A stretch of 64,000 nucleotides of DNA from assembly GCF_031143425.1 (NCBI RefSeq), contig NC_090444.1, forward strand, positions 62,367,533 to 62,431,532. The letters run 5' to 3'. Shown here in pieces: positions 41,881 through 54,769 of this stretch. This DNA comes from Pleurodeles waltl (Eukaryota > Chordata > Amphibia > Caudata > Salamandridae). The stretch's first letter is position 1. The number at the start of each line of letters is the position of its first letter. A program made the translations under genes and the position numbers. The notes below the pieces were generated by a model. It was not told the origin of the DNA. It did no database searches and saw only the letters and a program-made list of their open reading frames with translations.

Positions 41881-44160
41881 TATTTGATTTTTATGACAGA
41901 TCCTGGTGGGAAACACTTCAAGGCTTCCAGGAAAAACTTCCTCAGGAAAACAGGCTAGTTTTCTGAGGTCCTACAATAGGGGATGATGGTGTCCAATCAG
42001 ATCTTTAGTGCTACTGCTGATTTGGTCCTTGGTGGTTCTTCATAGCTCCATCTTGCTGACATGAACCCTGAAGCCAGCAGAGAATTGTAAATCTTATGCG
42101 TATGTGAAAGTATGTCAAGTCCTAACTGGAGACACTGAAGGCTGTGGGCCTTGAAAAGCATAAGTAGTTCCGAAGCACCACTATACAACTTACAACAGAT
42201 GCTACCAACAACGCAGGGATCTTGCTTCTCAGTGGTCAGACGGTCTAACTCTCCTCTCCTGCCCAGACTGCAACTACAAGAGCTCTCCTGCTCTCCACAG
42301 CTCTTGGATGATCAGCTCTTGAATAAGGTTTTTAACTGCCAGTAAACCTATTGCCTCTGAAACTTTTGCCTATCAAATACCATATTGTTGAATAGGCCCT
42401 GGAGAAGTGAAAATCTGTTGCAAAAATAAATATGAAAAACACATGTTGGCTGATGTAATTCTAGATACCTTTTCTTTTCTCCTTATGCTACAGAAGTGTT
42501 AAACCTTAAAATGACTTGATTTTTGTTGACTATGATCTTTTGACCTCAACCAGCAGTCCTCTAGAAATCCTAGCGATCTTTCCGCTTCGCAAAACAAGAA
42601 GACTAGGTGGACAGCAGCTGCTGCAGGAAATCCAGCCCAGCATTTTCTCCCTTCTTCTGACTGTTCTTCCCCCCTCTTACGTAGGGAAAAGCACCAGCAA
42701 TCTCCTGGACCGGTAGAAGAAAATTACTTTAGACAAAAGGATGCTAACTATTGTAGAGAATGGCTGTTTTTTCAGGTTCCAATCATCTCCTTCTCTTCCT
42801 TCCAAGAAAGCATCTAAATGTCATCTAGTATTGCTTTGTTTGGAAGTCAGTACCCTCCTGTTCAACGAGGCATTGAAACTGGTCCCTCCTTCTCCAAAAA
42901 AAAGAAAGGGGGTATATATTCCTGCACCTTCTAGTTCAAAAGAAAGGACTGAAGGTGAAATGACACTTTATTCTAGATCTCAGGGCTTGTACAAGTTGAT
43001 AAAATAATAGAAATGCTGCATGTTCACCAAATATACCACCAGCTCCATCATGGGGGATTGGATCTGTACCATTGATTTACAAGATGCCTATTTTCATATC
43101 GACACCATTGAGAACCATGACAATTTTTTGAGATTTCTGGTTGAAAATGTCCATTATCAGTATAAATTCCTGATTTATGGCCTCATGTCTGCATCACAAA
43201 CTTTTTCAGACTGCCTGGTGATATTACAGATGGAAGAAAACAAATGTCAATTTTCATCTATCCCTACATAGACCTCAGACTCAATGACGTAAATACCTCA
43301 AGTATCCCCACCTCATTACAACATGACACACTCTATACTTCAGAGGCTGGGATTTCAAGTCTACAGAGTCTGGTGCACTCCATCAATTACCTGAGAGCAC
43401 TCAGTAACTATCAGCAGCAGTGAATCCGTTGGAGGAGAGACTGTGTTCTATCCCTCTGCTGTGTCAACATTCTAACAATGAAACATCCAACATCCTGTCA
43501 GATTTCATCCCTTCTGGACTCAGTGGCCTCCTGCATCTCTATTGTTCCGCACACATTGATAGATGAAACTATTATAACAGCGCCTTGACAATCTGTCGAG
43601 TCAGTTCTCTGCAGTTGATAAATAGTTAACTCGCACATGGAAGTTAACTTTCACATGGGCTGCGATCAATTCCCTTTGTCGGTGCTAATTGACAAACCTC
43701 CTGAATGATGTCCCCTTTCCAATGCGAGACCACCTCAGACGTTTGTGACAGATGCATCATTGTTTGGTTTGGGAGGCCACATGCATAGTCTGCTGGCCCA
43801 AGGCATGTGTTCGAAGAAAAAAGGCTTACCACATCAGCTCTCTAGAGTTTCAGATCATCTTCTCAGCTTACGGCCAATACAACAACAATGTATTACATCA
43901 ACAATAGGGAGACATGAGATCCAGAGCTCTATCTCTAGAAGCTCAAACAATTTGTAAGTGGCTGATTGAGAGGCACTTGCACATCACAACAGGTCACCTG
44001 CTTTGCATCCTGAAGGCAGAAGCAGATTCTCTTAACAAAACAATGCAAGTGACACATGATTAGGTGCTGAACGATGAAGAGCTGTGGTGGTACACTAACC
44101 TTCGGCATTTATCAGAATGGCCACAAGAGACTCCTGCGCAGAGAAGATCTTGAGCGTGAG
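41881..44160 (+). pseudogene. Second DIRS element: gag?, RT and RNase H remnants
   Basis: Possible Gag residues WWETLQGFQEKLPQE at about 41905. At 43040-43220 the RT active-site region reads DWICTIDLQDAYFHID and YKFLIYGLMSASQTFSDCL, the DIRS form of the palm motif. At 43740 FVTDASLFGLGGHM is the start of RNase H, and near 43970 RHLHITTGHLL and AEADSLNK match the end of that domain. Frames shift several times. No intact recombinase follows. It is older and more decayed than the outer DIRS and has the same orientation. Confidence 0.8.
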
Positions 44161-44990
44161 TTAAGTCAAGAATCCAAATAATCTCTCTCACACTTCTGGT
44201 TTTACCTAAAGGACTTGCCATTGATTTACATGGTGTCTGAAGCAGTTCTTTCTGATGAAGTCCTGGTCAAAGGCAAGCCCGTATGGGATTTGGAGCAGGA
44301 TCAGGGCGTGAAGCAGCACTGAGATCTGAGCACGACATCTTCCCAAACTCACATCATGATGTCTAGTCTCTAGGGCCTTGTTATGCATGATGCTACATTT
44401 AGCACACAAATTAAATTGTTTAGGCACCAGAGACTGATGTTTCGGGGGTTGGGTGCAAGAGTAGCATCTTGTTCTGACAAGAGCAACATGACTTAAAGCC
44501 TGACATTTTGAGGGGAGGCATCTATGAAAACACTGCAAAGGTGAATTTAGTTGAAAGATATTCAAAAGAGAGCAACTCTACATGCTTTGAATGGCACTGA
44601 TAAAAAGGAACTCGTCAGTTCTGTGGGTTGGTGCCTTATTCGGCTCGCTCATATCCTCTTTGAGGCTGGATCCTGGAGCCAAGACTGAGCCATTGCACCC
44701 CTATGAGCACAAGCAAACTATTTCAAGTTTCCAGATCCTTCTGGTTCCTGAAGAAGATTCAAATGGTGGGGAATCTGCAAGTAGTTCATATTTGTTTGTT
44801 GATTAAAATCATACAATAGAATAAAAAATGACAATCACATTTAATAAATTACATCCATAAAAGAGAAGCATATACCTCCTACTTTCACCTTAGTATTGGC
44901 TCTGTAGAAAATGTGGGCACTCTAGGGCGGCTAGTAAACCCAGGATCAAGGGAAGGGCGAGTAGGTATCTCAAACGTAAAAAAAGGGATG
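44161..44990. other. Decayed DIRS 3' flank, no gene recognised
   Basis: GGGGAATCTGCAAGTAG at about 44768 vaguely resembles the DIRS terminal word GGAATCTGCAGCTAG, so the DIRS remnant may end near here. Confidence 0.35.
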
Positions 44991-47660
44991 GGCAACATGA
45001 CATTGCAGAACTAAATACGCTTTTACTCGACAATTAATCTAGATTGAACCTTGAGATCTCAGAGACACTCACCCGCCAATTGGACATAGACAGGAACGCA
45101 CTACGACAAATACTCTCATGTAAGGCACACCATTGTTGGAGGGTAACCACCCGATGCATTAATGAGCTTAGTGACAAGAACGGGGCATTTTTATACGGAC
45201 CTACGACTCAAGACATTGCTTCCCACTTTATGCCCGTGGTGATGGGTGACTCGGGTTCTGTGGTCCAGACAGCCTCTGAAATTGCGGCAGTGTTTACATC
45301 CTACCACTGACAGCTTTAGGTTTGTGACCCACGACCTCACATAGAGCGTATTTAACCGCTACTCAATGACATTCTGCTTCCTTCTTCAATGGCGGCCCAA
45401 TGGCAAAGCCATAGAGGAAACAATCACAGAGGATGAAATTCACGCAGCCATCGGGGACCTGCAAGCTGGGAAGACCCCAGATGGCTTCCCTCCTGAATAT
45501 TGTTCCACATTTAGAGACCAACTGGTTCCCAACTTGCTTCGTCTCTTCACTGAGGCCTTTCAAAATGACCTAGACTTAGCAGCTATTCTCGTTATTCCAA
45601 AAACCACCTGCCCTTGCTCGAACATGGGTCCTACTGCCCCATCTCCCTGCTTAATACAGATAATAAAATCAGTGCAAAACTTTAGGCGACCAAGCTTCAC
45701 TGGTTCTTCCTGCCCTGATCCATCTTGATTAATGTGGCTTTGTGCCAAACCGAAGTACCGACACTGTATCCGGTGGCTTCATTGTGCCCTTGCCCCTATG
45801 GGGAATCTGACAGGAGACAGCTTTATTCCTTGCTGACTTTGAAAAGGCTTTTGACATGGTTGACTGGGACTACCTGGCGGCAGTCCAGCTTCACATTGGC
45901 TTTGGACATTGTTTCCGCATGATGACCTCCCTCCGGTACTCAGCCCAATGGCTCAAGTCCGTCTCAACGGGACGCTGTGGCAAATTTTGGATTGTAAGGG
46001 GCACCTGCCAGAGGTGTACTCTTTCCCCACTACTTTGTGCTCTGGCGTCGAGCCCCTACCCGGGTTGGTCCACTATGATGCACCAATTGAGGGGCGGTGC
46101 TGGACAAATGCCTTCGAGGACAAGACCTTGTTATACATGGACGATGTCCTCCTCAACCTCACAAACCTGGAAATCTCAGACCCTCAAACTCTTTCATCTA
46201 TTTGAGAAGGCCTCCGGCCTGTGCCTTAATAAGACAAAATCCCTTCTTGTTCCTCTGTGTGGCAATACTGCTTCAACCGGTTGGAGACTGAGCATCCCCC
46301 TCCGTCAGCTCAGCTTCAAATTTTTAGGGACACATATGGGGACTACACCAGAATTTACACAAGCATTCAATCTGACTTCCCTTCTGAAGAGCACTAAAGC
46401 TAGCCTGACTCCATGGTGCGACCTCCCCTTAAACTGCTGCGGTAGAGTCGTGCTGATGTTTTCTTTCTACAAAACTTCCCGCTCTATATTCCTAATACCT
46501 GGTTCACGGAAATAGCGTAATTGATTTGCATTTTCCTCTAGCATGGGCACCCACCCTGGATAGCCCAAAATACTTCCCCACTCTGTTTACAAAAGAGGAC
46601 CCGGGGCAGTGGACCATCATTTATATTACTGGGCATCCCATCTTCTTGTTGTTAACAACTGTTTGTCGGGCAGCTGGAACAATCTAGCGTATTAGCTGAA
46701 ACTTAGTGACTCCCCTATGGAGAGGCCGATAGCCAGACTCGAAGGATTCCAACATTGGAATCTCATTGCCATCTCTACCCTAGCCGATGTTTGCAGCGAG
46801 TCCACTCTGTGTTCTTTCACCGAAGTTCAGGACAATTTTATTTATCGAACACCCAATTCCACTGATACCTCTAGGTGCACCACACCCTTGACTCTTACAA
46901 GGAGGAACTGCACAACCTACCAGACTTTAATCTCCTCGAAGCCTGGCTGAGGTTCAGGGGATGAGGTAAAGGGGGAGTTTCCCAATTCTATCAGGCATTG
47001 ATGAGCAACAACCCAGGATCCTTAGACTCACTGCGCCGGAGGTGGAAGGGTTGGATAGGGAGTCGGACAAGGTTGACTGGCGAAAGACCTGTATTACCCA
47101 TAAACAGCTGGTGATATTGGTCCGACTCCTGCTGATCCAGATGAACTACCTCCACCACAACTATATGACTCCCCAGAAGTTGGGACGGGCACAAATCCTT
47201 ACTGATCCCAGGTAATCCCTGATGCCAATCCTTGGAAGCTGACTTCTTTCACATGGAATGGCTGTACCCACAAACTGTATCATACTGGTCCCAGGTTGAC
47301 ACTACTGTGTTGGTGGTCCTGGGTACCCCCATAAACTTAACCACTGTGGTGGCAATACTGGGTGTGCTTGATGGGCTCGGTGAGCCCCATGGGGACAGAA
47401 CATTAATTGGACTAGCAACTCTGATAGCCAAAGAAGACATTGCTTATGCTTCAAAAAGACTTTCCCACCAACACTGAAACAATGGTGCACTGGGATGGGC
47501 TGTTGTGCTAAACTGGAAGAACCAATTTACATTACCCGGGGTTTCCCTGCGAAGTTCTCCAAGATCTGGGGAAAATGGTGGGACTTTTATGGACTATCTT
47601 CCACACTGGAGTCCTTGGCGAGTCATGTAAGTTAAACTCTTGTGGGGAAGGAAGGGAGGT
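44991..47660 (+). pseudogene. Second L1/Tx1-type LINE, ORF2 remnant
   Basis: A + strand ORF2 fragment without a recognisable endonuclease, so it is 5'-truncated. At 45400 GDLQAGKTPDGFPPEY is the segment before the RT. FVPNRST (45740), the catalytic ADFEKAFDMVDWDYL (45830), RGTCQRCTLSPLLCAL (45995) and the YMDDVLL active site (46134) follow in shifting frames. FEKASGLCLNKTKS and KFLGTHM complete the RT. Near 47230, EADFFHMEW is the C-terminal Cys/His region, and the coding similarity ends near 47640. A TTTATAAAATC stretch near 47745 may be the 3' UTR. Many frameshifts and stops. Confidence 0.85.
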
Positions 47661-48290
47661 AGGGACGGGACTGGCTTGAAGCTTTATTATTGGTGCTTCT
47701 GCTTCTTTTTGTTCTTGATTGCTCTATTTACTTGCAGAAACTTTATAAAATCTGTTTATTAGACAGGAGAAGCACATTTAATGCAGAGTGTAACTTATAG
47801 TTACCATCATGATGTCATTCAAAACCCTGCATATTATGATTTAGAGACAGTGAAATGATGGATAAAAAATCATGGCTACTCAGCCAGAGGCAATACATAT
47901 ATGGAGTATATGAAGGCATTCAGATGATCTGTTTCGGTGTTAACAAATGTCATTAGCTCACTCCTGAGGTGAAGCGGAGCCAGACCACACATTTTTCTAC
48001 ATTTGCAGTCACGTTAGGATCATTGACACTCAATGAAAATCTCAATGGGGTTGTAGGACTTTACAACACAGGACTTTACCAACCAGATGCCTTTATCGCG
48101 CATTGCAAGTATAATTAAAGTAAGTAAAACCTGTATCTGTGAATAGATGCAATATTTTCTTTTTTTGGGGGGAGGGACTCCCTCAGAACAACACCTTTCA
48201 TTTACTCTTGATTTTTTTTTTTACCATTACCCACCCCTGAACCCTAGAATTACCCTTATCCCCTTTACCATTACCCATCCCAAACCCCCT
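47661..48290. other. No recognisable gene
   Basis: AT-rich, short homopolymers (e.g. T-run at 48210). The first 100 bases could be LINE 3' UTR. Confidence 0.4.
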
Positions 48291-48345
48291 CTCTGTCTCT
48301 CTCTCTCTATATATATATATATATTCCATATATATATGCAGATTC
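48291..48345. repeat. (CT)n then (TA)n microsatellite
   Basis: CTCTCTCT followed by TATATATA. Confidence 0.85.
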
Positions 48346-48412
48346 ACTTAAAACCAAAGGTTACAGGGATGTTATAGTTGTTATAGTTAGGCTCTCATTT
48401 CAAACTTACATA

Positions 48413-48695
48413 ACCATAGAAATTCAGCTTATAGAGTTATCTCATGCAAGTATAACTCATGCATTAAGGTAGCTATAACTCTCTCCCCCGCAATGCACAG
48501 TTTTTTCATCAAAAAATTTACTGCAAGTATTACTTTGATATTATCAATGATGTTATTAAAAATGTCAAGATGTCATGAGTGCCGTAATTTGTGGGGTAAT
48601 TAGCAGTGCATGGCGAGGGCGCGAGCTATAGTTACCTTAGGGCACGAGTTATAGTTACTTGAGATAACTCTGACTAACATGTGAATTTCAATGGT
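48413..48695. mobile_element. Foldback MITE-like element
   Basis: Left arm 48413-48498 and right arm 48606-48695 are inverted copies. Shared words read in one direction include GAGTTATCTCA, AGTATAACTC or AACTATAACTC, TTAAGGTAGCTATA or CTAAGGTAACTATAG, and ATGCAC. The loop of about 107 bases is AT-rich. Arms of about 88 bases without coding sequence fit a non-autonomous DNA transposon; its family cannot be told. Confidence 0.75.
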
Positions 48696-48702
48696 TTAGT
48701 AC

Positions 48703-49204
48703 GTTTAACCCCTGGCCGATGCCCGCACTACCTCACTGGTGCGGGTCACAGCCAGTGGCCAACACCAGGGAGGGGGTTGAAAAATCATCTGATGCATTAC
48801 ATCGGAGGATTTTTTTTTTATAAAAACAACGAATACCCGCCTGCACCTTTGTGACATCAGCATGCCGCGAGGCAGGCTGACATCACTATCTGTTTTCCCC
48901 ATGGCCGCTTCCTGCTCCGGTGAGGAAAACACGCCCAAGCGGGCCTCCCCGACATTCAGGAAGGCCTCGTTTGAAAGGGGAGATTCTCCCCTTTCAAACT
49001 AGGCCTTCTTGAACTGGCTTTCTGCCCCTCGATCGCAGCTGTGCCAGGAAACCCCCACTAGACACCAGGGAATTCACTTGGGGGGGGGGTGGCTACTTTT
49101 TGTTTTTTTAAAGGTAGGTTTACTCCGGGGGGGGGACCGTGAGCAGGGCGATCCTCTGTGGGGGCAATAATTTTTTTAACAGCTCTATGGCCCCCAAGGA
49201 AACC
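48703..49204. repeat. GC-richer repeat block with a hairpin
   Basis: Includes the inverted repeat AAGGCCTCGTTTGAAAGGGG / CCCCTTTCAAACTAGGCCTT at 48961-49007 and G-runs at 49081-49090 and 49129-49136. No gene. Confidence 0.55.
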
Positions 49205-49379
49205 ATACAGCTGTTAGAAATATATATAGATCTATTTATACATGTATAGATATATCTATGTAGATATATTTATCTATATATAGATATATCTATAGATATG
49301 TTTATAGATAGATCTATATATATTGATGTGTGTGTGTATATAGATATATATATGTGTGTATATATAGATATATATATAA

Positions 49380-49412
<33 letters not shown>
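49205..49412. repeat. (TA)n / GATA-like AT-rich microsatellite
   Basis: Long ATATAGATATATCTA runs. Open frames rich in Ile and Tyr here are artefacts of the repeat. Confidence 0.9.
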
Positions 49413-49414
49413 GC

Positions 49415-49496
49415 GATCACTTTTGTCAACATGTGTGTGGTTTTCCTGGGGGCTGCGATCGGCCCCCAGGAAAACCACACCCATATAAAAGTGATC
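49415..49496. repeat. Hairpin flanked by TA repeats
   Basis: GATCACTTTTGTCAACATGT...GGTTTTCCTGGGGGC is mirrored by GCCCCCAGGAAAACC...AAAAGTGATC. The arms span about 36 bases with a short loop. A second TATATA stretch follows at 49503-49525. Confidence 0.8.
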
Positions 49497-49529
49497 TCTT
49501 TACATATATATAAATATATATATTCGCCA

Positions 49530-51200
49530 CCAGTTCTCTTGCAGTTGCAGCTTGCGTCTTGAAAGCAGCGCACATACTTCAACTGACACGTTTTAACGGT
49601 AGCTTTTAGGCAGCAATAAAAAGTCAAGTAACTCTTGTGATTATGTGTTTCTGCTACAAAGGGATCTGACTTTTGTCTAGTGGCAGTTTTGATGCCATAA
49701 AGTAGCGCAGAAGGTTTATATGCCTACTGCAAAGATCAAACCTGTATTTTATGTAAATAGTTGAGTTGATTAGTAAACCCAGCCATTACCTGCGCTATAA
49801 TACAAATGAAATGTACGTGCGAGGGGGCTACGGAGAGATGAAGGGCACTTTTGCTGTGTGGTAGTGAGGAAATCGGAGGAGGAGGTAATGGGGGTGGGAG
49901 AACCAGTAATGATTGTTGGACGGGTGCTAGAGGCGCTAAAGACTGTGACGATTGGTATGTGACAAGGTGAAGTAATCGTGTGTTTTATTTTGTTTTTTTG
50001 AGTGTCTTGGGAGTTTCCTGTTGCAGGCGCTAGGCCTACCAACGCAAGTGAGGTATCATTTATATCGGCAGACATGGGGGAACACAGAATAGAAGAACAA
50101 GTGTTATTGCACCTTGTCTTTCTCTACATTTTTTGCTTCCAAATGTAAGGCAGTGTGTACAAGAGACATCTATTTGAGAAATGCCCTGTAATTCACATGC
50201 TAGTATGGGCACGCCGGAATGTGCAAATAACCACTGCTTCTCAACACCTTATCTTGTGCCCATTTTGGAAATACAAACGTTTTCTTGATAGCTATTTTCA
50301 CTCTTTATATTTCACCAAATGAATTGCTGTATACCCGGTATGGAATGAAAACCCATTACAAGGTGCAGCTCATTTATTGGTTCTGGGGACCTATCGTTCT
50401 TGATAAACCTCTACAAACCTTATATATCCCCGCAACCAGAAGAGTCCAGCAGACATAACAGTATATTGCTTTTACAAATCTGACATTGGAGGAAAAAGTT
50501 ACAGGGTAAAACATGGAGAAAAATGGCTGTTTTTGATCAGCTCAATTTCAATATTTTTTAATTTTAGCTGTTATTTTCTGTAAGAAAACCTTGTAGGATC
50601 TACACAAATGACCCCTTGCTAAATTCAGAATGTTGTCTACTTTTTAGAAATGTTTATCTCTCCAGGATCCAGCATTGCTTTCTCACCCATTTTTGTCACT
50701 AACTGGAAGGAGGCTAAAAGCACAAAAAATAGTAAAAATGGGGTATATCCCAGTAAAATGCCAAAATTGTGTTGAAAAATGTGGTTTTCTGATTCAAGTC
50801 TGCCTGTTCCTGAAAGCCGGTGATTTTAGCACTCCAACCCCTTTGTTGATGCCATTTTCAGGGGAAAAGCCACAAGCCTTTTTCTGCAGCCCTTTTTTCC
50901 CATTTGTTTTCTAAAAAAACGAAATTGTCGGTGTATTCGACTAATTTCTTGGTCTCCTTCAGGGGAACCCACAAACTCTGGGTACCTCTGGAACCCTAGG
51001 ATTTTGGAAAAAAAGGACGCAAATTTGGCGTGGGTAGATTCTGTGGACAAAGCGCGAACTGCCCCAAATAGCCAAAAAAGGCTCGGCACAGGAGGGGGAA
51101 AAGGCCTGGCAGCAAAGGAGTTGAATACTGCAACACCTGAAAGTCTGCATTTATACAATACAACTTTAACTCTCAGTAGATTATCTTCCATATACATATA
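49530..51200. other. Non-coding repeat-like DNA
   Basis: No host gene. The 50330-51130 part (reading ...AGCCACAAGCC...AGGCCTGGCAGC) resembles a non-coding interspersed repeat common in salamanders, on recognition only. TATA-rich tract near 51185-51235. Confidence 0.35.
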
Positions 51201-51699
51201 TACCCTTTTTATGCTATCAGGTATCTATATATTTATTGCTTTACTGCTACTTTGCAACAGAAAAAATCACTCTCTCCAATGAACTATTCTGTCTCACCCT
51301 AGATATCTCTCTCTACTCTATTGCCCATCCCAAACCTCATTCTACTACAATGATCTCTGAAGTAACCTTACTTAGACCTTTCCCTCCTGGCTCACCCCAA
51401 ACCTCAGTTTACCACTATGATCTCCCAAACAACCCTACTAAATCCTTCCCTCATGTATATCTCCTTTACTCACCCCAAACCTCATTTTACTAGTATGGTC
51501 TCCCTACACCCTTTCTACAGATTGTTCCCTCATCCGTCTCTCCTTTTATTCATCCCAAACCTCATTTTATTACTATGATCTCCCAACACACACTTTCTAG
51601 ATTCTTCCGTCTTCTATTCCTCCATTATTCTATTCAATCCAACTAAAAGGCTCACATGTCCATTGCTGTAAGTAGCTCATATTTCCCTATTGTAATCCA

Positions 51700-51800
51700 C
51701 CACTAATACTTTTGGTAGCGCGAATCTCACTGAAAGGCGCTTTGATGCCTCGTCAGGGGTAGTAAGTGCTATATAAATACAATTGCAATTACAATTTCAT
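51700..51800 (+). repeat. SINE-like 3' tail
   Basis: GGCGCTTTGATGCCTCGTCA followed by GTGCTATATAAATAC and CAATTGCAATTACAATT resembles the conserved 3' tail of many vertebrate SINE/LINE families. Confidence 0.5.
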
Positions 51801-52417
51801 GAAGTCTCATTACGGCTTCTGAGCAAACTGCTTTAGCCTTGTGTTGGTGGATGGAGTGTGATTGGTTGGCTTATGACAATCCATCGTTTCTCAATGGTGG
51901 CCTCATGAGAACTCTGTGTGACTGGTTGGGATTTCTGTGGGGAGAATATGAAGGCTATGTGAGAAGATATATTAAAGGGTGATGTATCTCTGCCCCCTAC
52001 TGCTCCCTTCCTCTGCACTACGTTCTGTAAAAACACCATCAACTACAGAGTGAAAGGTTTCTGCCGCTAGAAAGGAGAGGTTCTGGAGAGTTTCTCTCTG
52101 AAGAGCCATTTAAGAGATCAGATTGAGAGGTTAGCCCTGTAGTCCACAACTCAAAGGAGACCAGTGATGTCTAGTAGGACAGCACAACTCAACTCTCTAG
52201 GGCCCACTATTGTAGCTGTCAGATATGTTGCAGAAAATTCTGCAATGCCAAGGTTCTAACCTTTGGCAAGTGGAATGTTTGTCCTGGCTCAGTGGGAAAC
52301 ATATGTCCCAATGTCTCAATTTAGGCCTCAAAGATTATTATGGACAATGCCAATGCTTACAGTGGGCTTTGGGGCAGCCTTTTGCGGATCATTGTTTGAC
52401 TGTCTTGTCACTCTCAT
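51801..52417. other. No recognisable feature
   Basis: Unique-looking DNA with no coding signal that I can support. Confidence 0.4.
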
Positions 52418-52865
52418 TTGCTTGATTTTTACTTAACGGCTTTCCTTCCTCTTCTTGAGTTTTTCCCACTCCTGAAGTGTTGCTTTGATGTCATCATCTT
52501 CACTGGAGGATTTGAATCCTTCCATTGCTCACATTCTGAGTACTTTTTTGCCATCACCACTCCATGGAACACTTGTTTCTTCCTATTCTGCACCTTCTGT
52601 GCAGCTTTCCCTCTCACATCCTCAAGATCTCTGTTGCATTACCCCCACCCATCTCATTTGTTGCTTCCCCCACCTCTCTGCCCTCCTCTGCTTTTTTGTC
52701 ATTTCCTTCTCCCTGTTGTGTCCTTTTTCCACACATTTCCTCTCATTTCCTCCACTGCTCCCCACACCCTAGTACTCTCGCCACTCAGTGGCATTTACTT
52801 TCTCCCCTCTCCCCACCCTCACCACCATTGCTCCCATGCCCCTCCCCATCGCGTCTTTTTTAAAT
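52418..52865. repeat. Pyrimidine-rich tract
   Basis: About 450 bases strongly biased to C and T on the + strand, which opens three + frames of 95-149 codons. They encode only Ser/Pro/Leu/Phe-rich sequence and are not credible genes. Confidence 0.7.
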
Positions 52866-53289
52866 AAAAAAATAATAAATTGAGGGGCCCAATAGCTGCC
52901 AAACACTTTCTTTTTTAAAATGCACATTTAAATCCTTTAACTTATTTTTATTTACCCCTCCAGGATTGGTGTCTGCAATCATGGAATAGTATTTTTTTTT
53001 AAATTGAGACTGCGTCAGGCAGTATGCAATCGCATGCATGGTGATGCATGCACACATACATTATCATACTGGGTTGCCATAGCGTCATGAGGCATACGTG
53101 TGCATGCCTGATGATGTCTACAAGCGTACACACCATCACAGTTTTTTTTCTTGTGGTGCACAGTATGAGGAGAACACATCCTTTTCCCCTTTTGCCGATG
53201 CATTGGTGGGCAAATTGCAAGACCTGTTAACTTTACCAGTGCTTGTTAGTTTGAGCAGATAGTATATTGCTTAGCCACTGCTGTAAAGA

Positions 53290-53660
53290 AGGCACCAAGG
53301 GCCAAATTCATCAAGGTTTTGTGTCACCCTTGCACCACGCAAGGGGGTGCAAGGGTGACTCAAAACCTAACTGAGTTTTATCAAGCCACGCAAAGCCACC
53401 TTGCGTGGTTTGATAAATTTAGAGTTATATAGACTCTAAGCCACCATGCGCGGTTTGATAAATCTAGAGTTATGCAAGACAGTGCAAATCGCTGCTTTGT
53501 ATTACTCTGCAGTAGGGAGGCATTCCATGGGGGGAGTGAGGGTGTTTCCATGCATCCACCCATGAATTCTGACCCATTTCTAGGTTTATCAACACTGGTA
53601 GACCTGGTAATGTGTCAGAATTGTATGCCTCCTCACCAGAGCCACAATGAGAAGAAATGT
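53290..53660. mobile_element. MITE-like element with two hairpins
   Basis: GTCACCCTTGCACC (53323-53336) pairs perfectly with GGTGCAAGGGTGAC (53346-53359). TATCAAGCCACGCAA (53379-53393) pairs 14/15 with TTGCGTGGTTTGATA (53401-53415). GCGTGGTTTGATAAAT and GCGCGGTTTGATAAAT then repeat directly. Element ends are not certain. Confidence 0.55.
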
Positions 53661-53734
53661 CTTTATTTCTTCTTGTTGTTAGAGGAAAATGCCTTGTAGT
53701 AGTTAAATGATGGATCCTTCGTAGGTCATAAGGT

Positions 53735-53940
53735 ATAGGTCCATTCAGCTTAGTTACAGGTCACAAGTAACGCCCCACCAGGAGCAGCATCCTTGCTGCT
53801 CAGCCCACTCTCACCAGCTGACATTCACCCACCAGGCACTCCTCAACATTCCAAGCCTCACACTCACGGGCTGAGCAGCAGGGAACTGGGCCCTATGGAG
53901 AAGATGCTTAGCAACCGATTACAAGTCACAACACATCTTC
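53735..53940. repeat. Direct repeat, copy 1
   Basis: GGTCCATTCAGC through ACAAGTCACAAC matches 55945-56112, including GTAAC, CCCCACCAGGAGCAGCATCC and GCTCAGCCCACTC. Each copy is itself partly self-complementary (GCTGCTCAGCCC / GGGCTGAGCAGC). Confidence 0.75.
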
Positions 53941-54254
53941 CTCCTTTAAAGGAATTCAAAAAATATAATTAAACAATCAACCAGTCCCATAAGTAATCAT
54001 TCTCATTATTAAACATCATATCAAGGGACAAAAGATGAAAGAAAATGATCAATCAGTCTGATCAACATTAGAAACATAAAATATCAACAGCTAAATACAA
54101 TTTACTCCTACTGCACCCAGTGCGCCCTTAGCCTCTTAAGAAGGACACACAACACTGGGGCGTAACACACATTCCCCTTACATATTTGGGTGTAATACAT
54201 ATGCTACTACATCCTTAACCCCTTAGGAAGGAGACACCACATCAGCGCTTACAA

Positions 54255-54665
54255 ATGCATGGCAGGACTAGGGATTCTCATACCCTCTATAGTACGCATG
54301 ACAGGACCAGGGACCTCTACTGCATGCATGGCAGTACCAGGGACCTCTCAAACCATCTACTGCATGCTTGACATACCTTCTACAGCATGCATGGCAGGAC
54401 CGGGGACCACTCATACCTTCTACAGCATGCATGGCAGGACCAGGGACCTCTCATACCATCTACTGCATGCATGGCAGGACCAAGGGACCTCTCATACCAT
54501 CTACTGCATGCATGACATACCTTCTACAGCATGCATGGCAGGACCAGCGACCTCTCATACCATCTACTGCATGCATGGCAGGACCAAGGGACCTCTCATA
54601 CCATCTACTGCATGCATGGCAGGACCAGGGACCTCTTATACCCTTTACTGCATCCACAAAAACAC
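54255..54665 (+). repeat. 40-bp tandem array (CATGCATGGCAGGACC), about 10 units
   Basis: The unit is CATGCATGGCAGGACCAGGG plus ACCTCTCATACCATCTACTG, with two shortened units of about 23 bases (CATGCATGACATACC). It creates a 201-codon frame with repeated HAWQ/CMAG words that I regard as non-genic. Confidence 0.9.
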
Positions 54666-54769
54666 ATGGAAGCACCAGGGACTTAATCATGCACTAAAAT
54701 GCACATACATTGGGGAAACCTATTACACATTCCCCACAAGCACATTCTTTCACGGAACATGGGTAGGGG

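Noticed and set aside
49274..49627. Ile/Tyr-rich frame of 117 codons
   Set aside because: Translation of TA/GATA microsatellite.
52418..52867. 149-codon frame with signal-peptide-like start
   Set aside because: Lies in a C/T-biased tract that is open in three frames; composition artefact.
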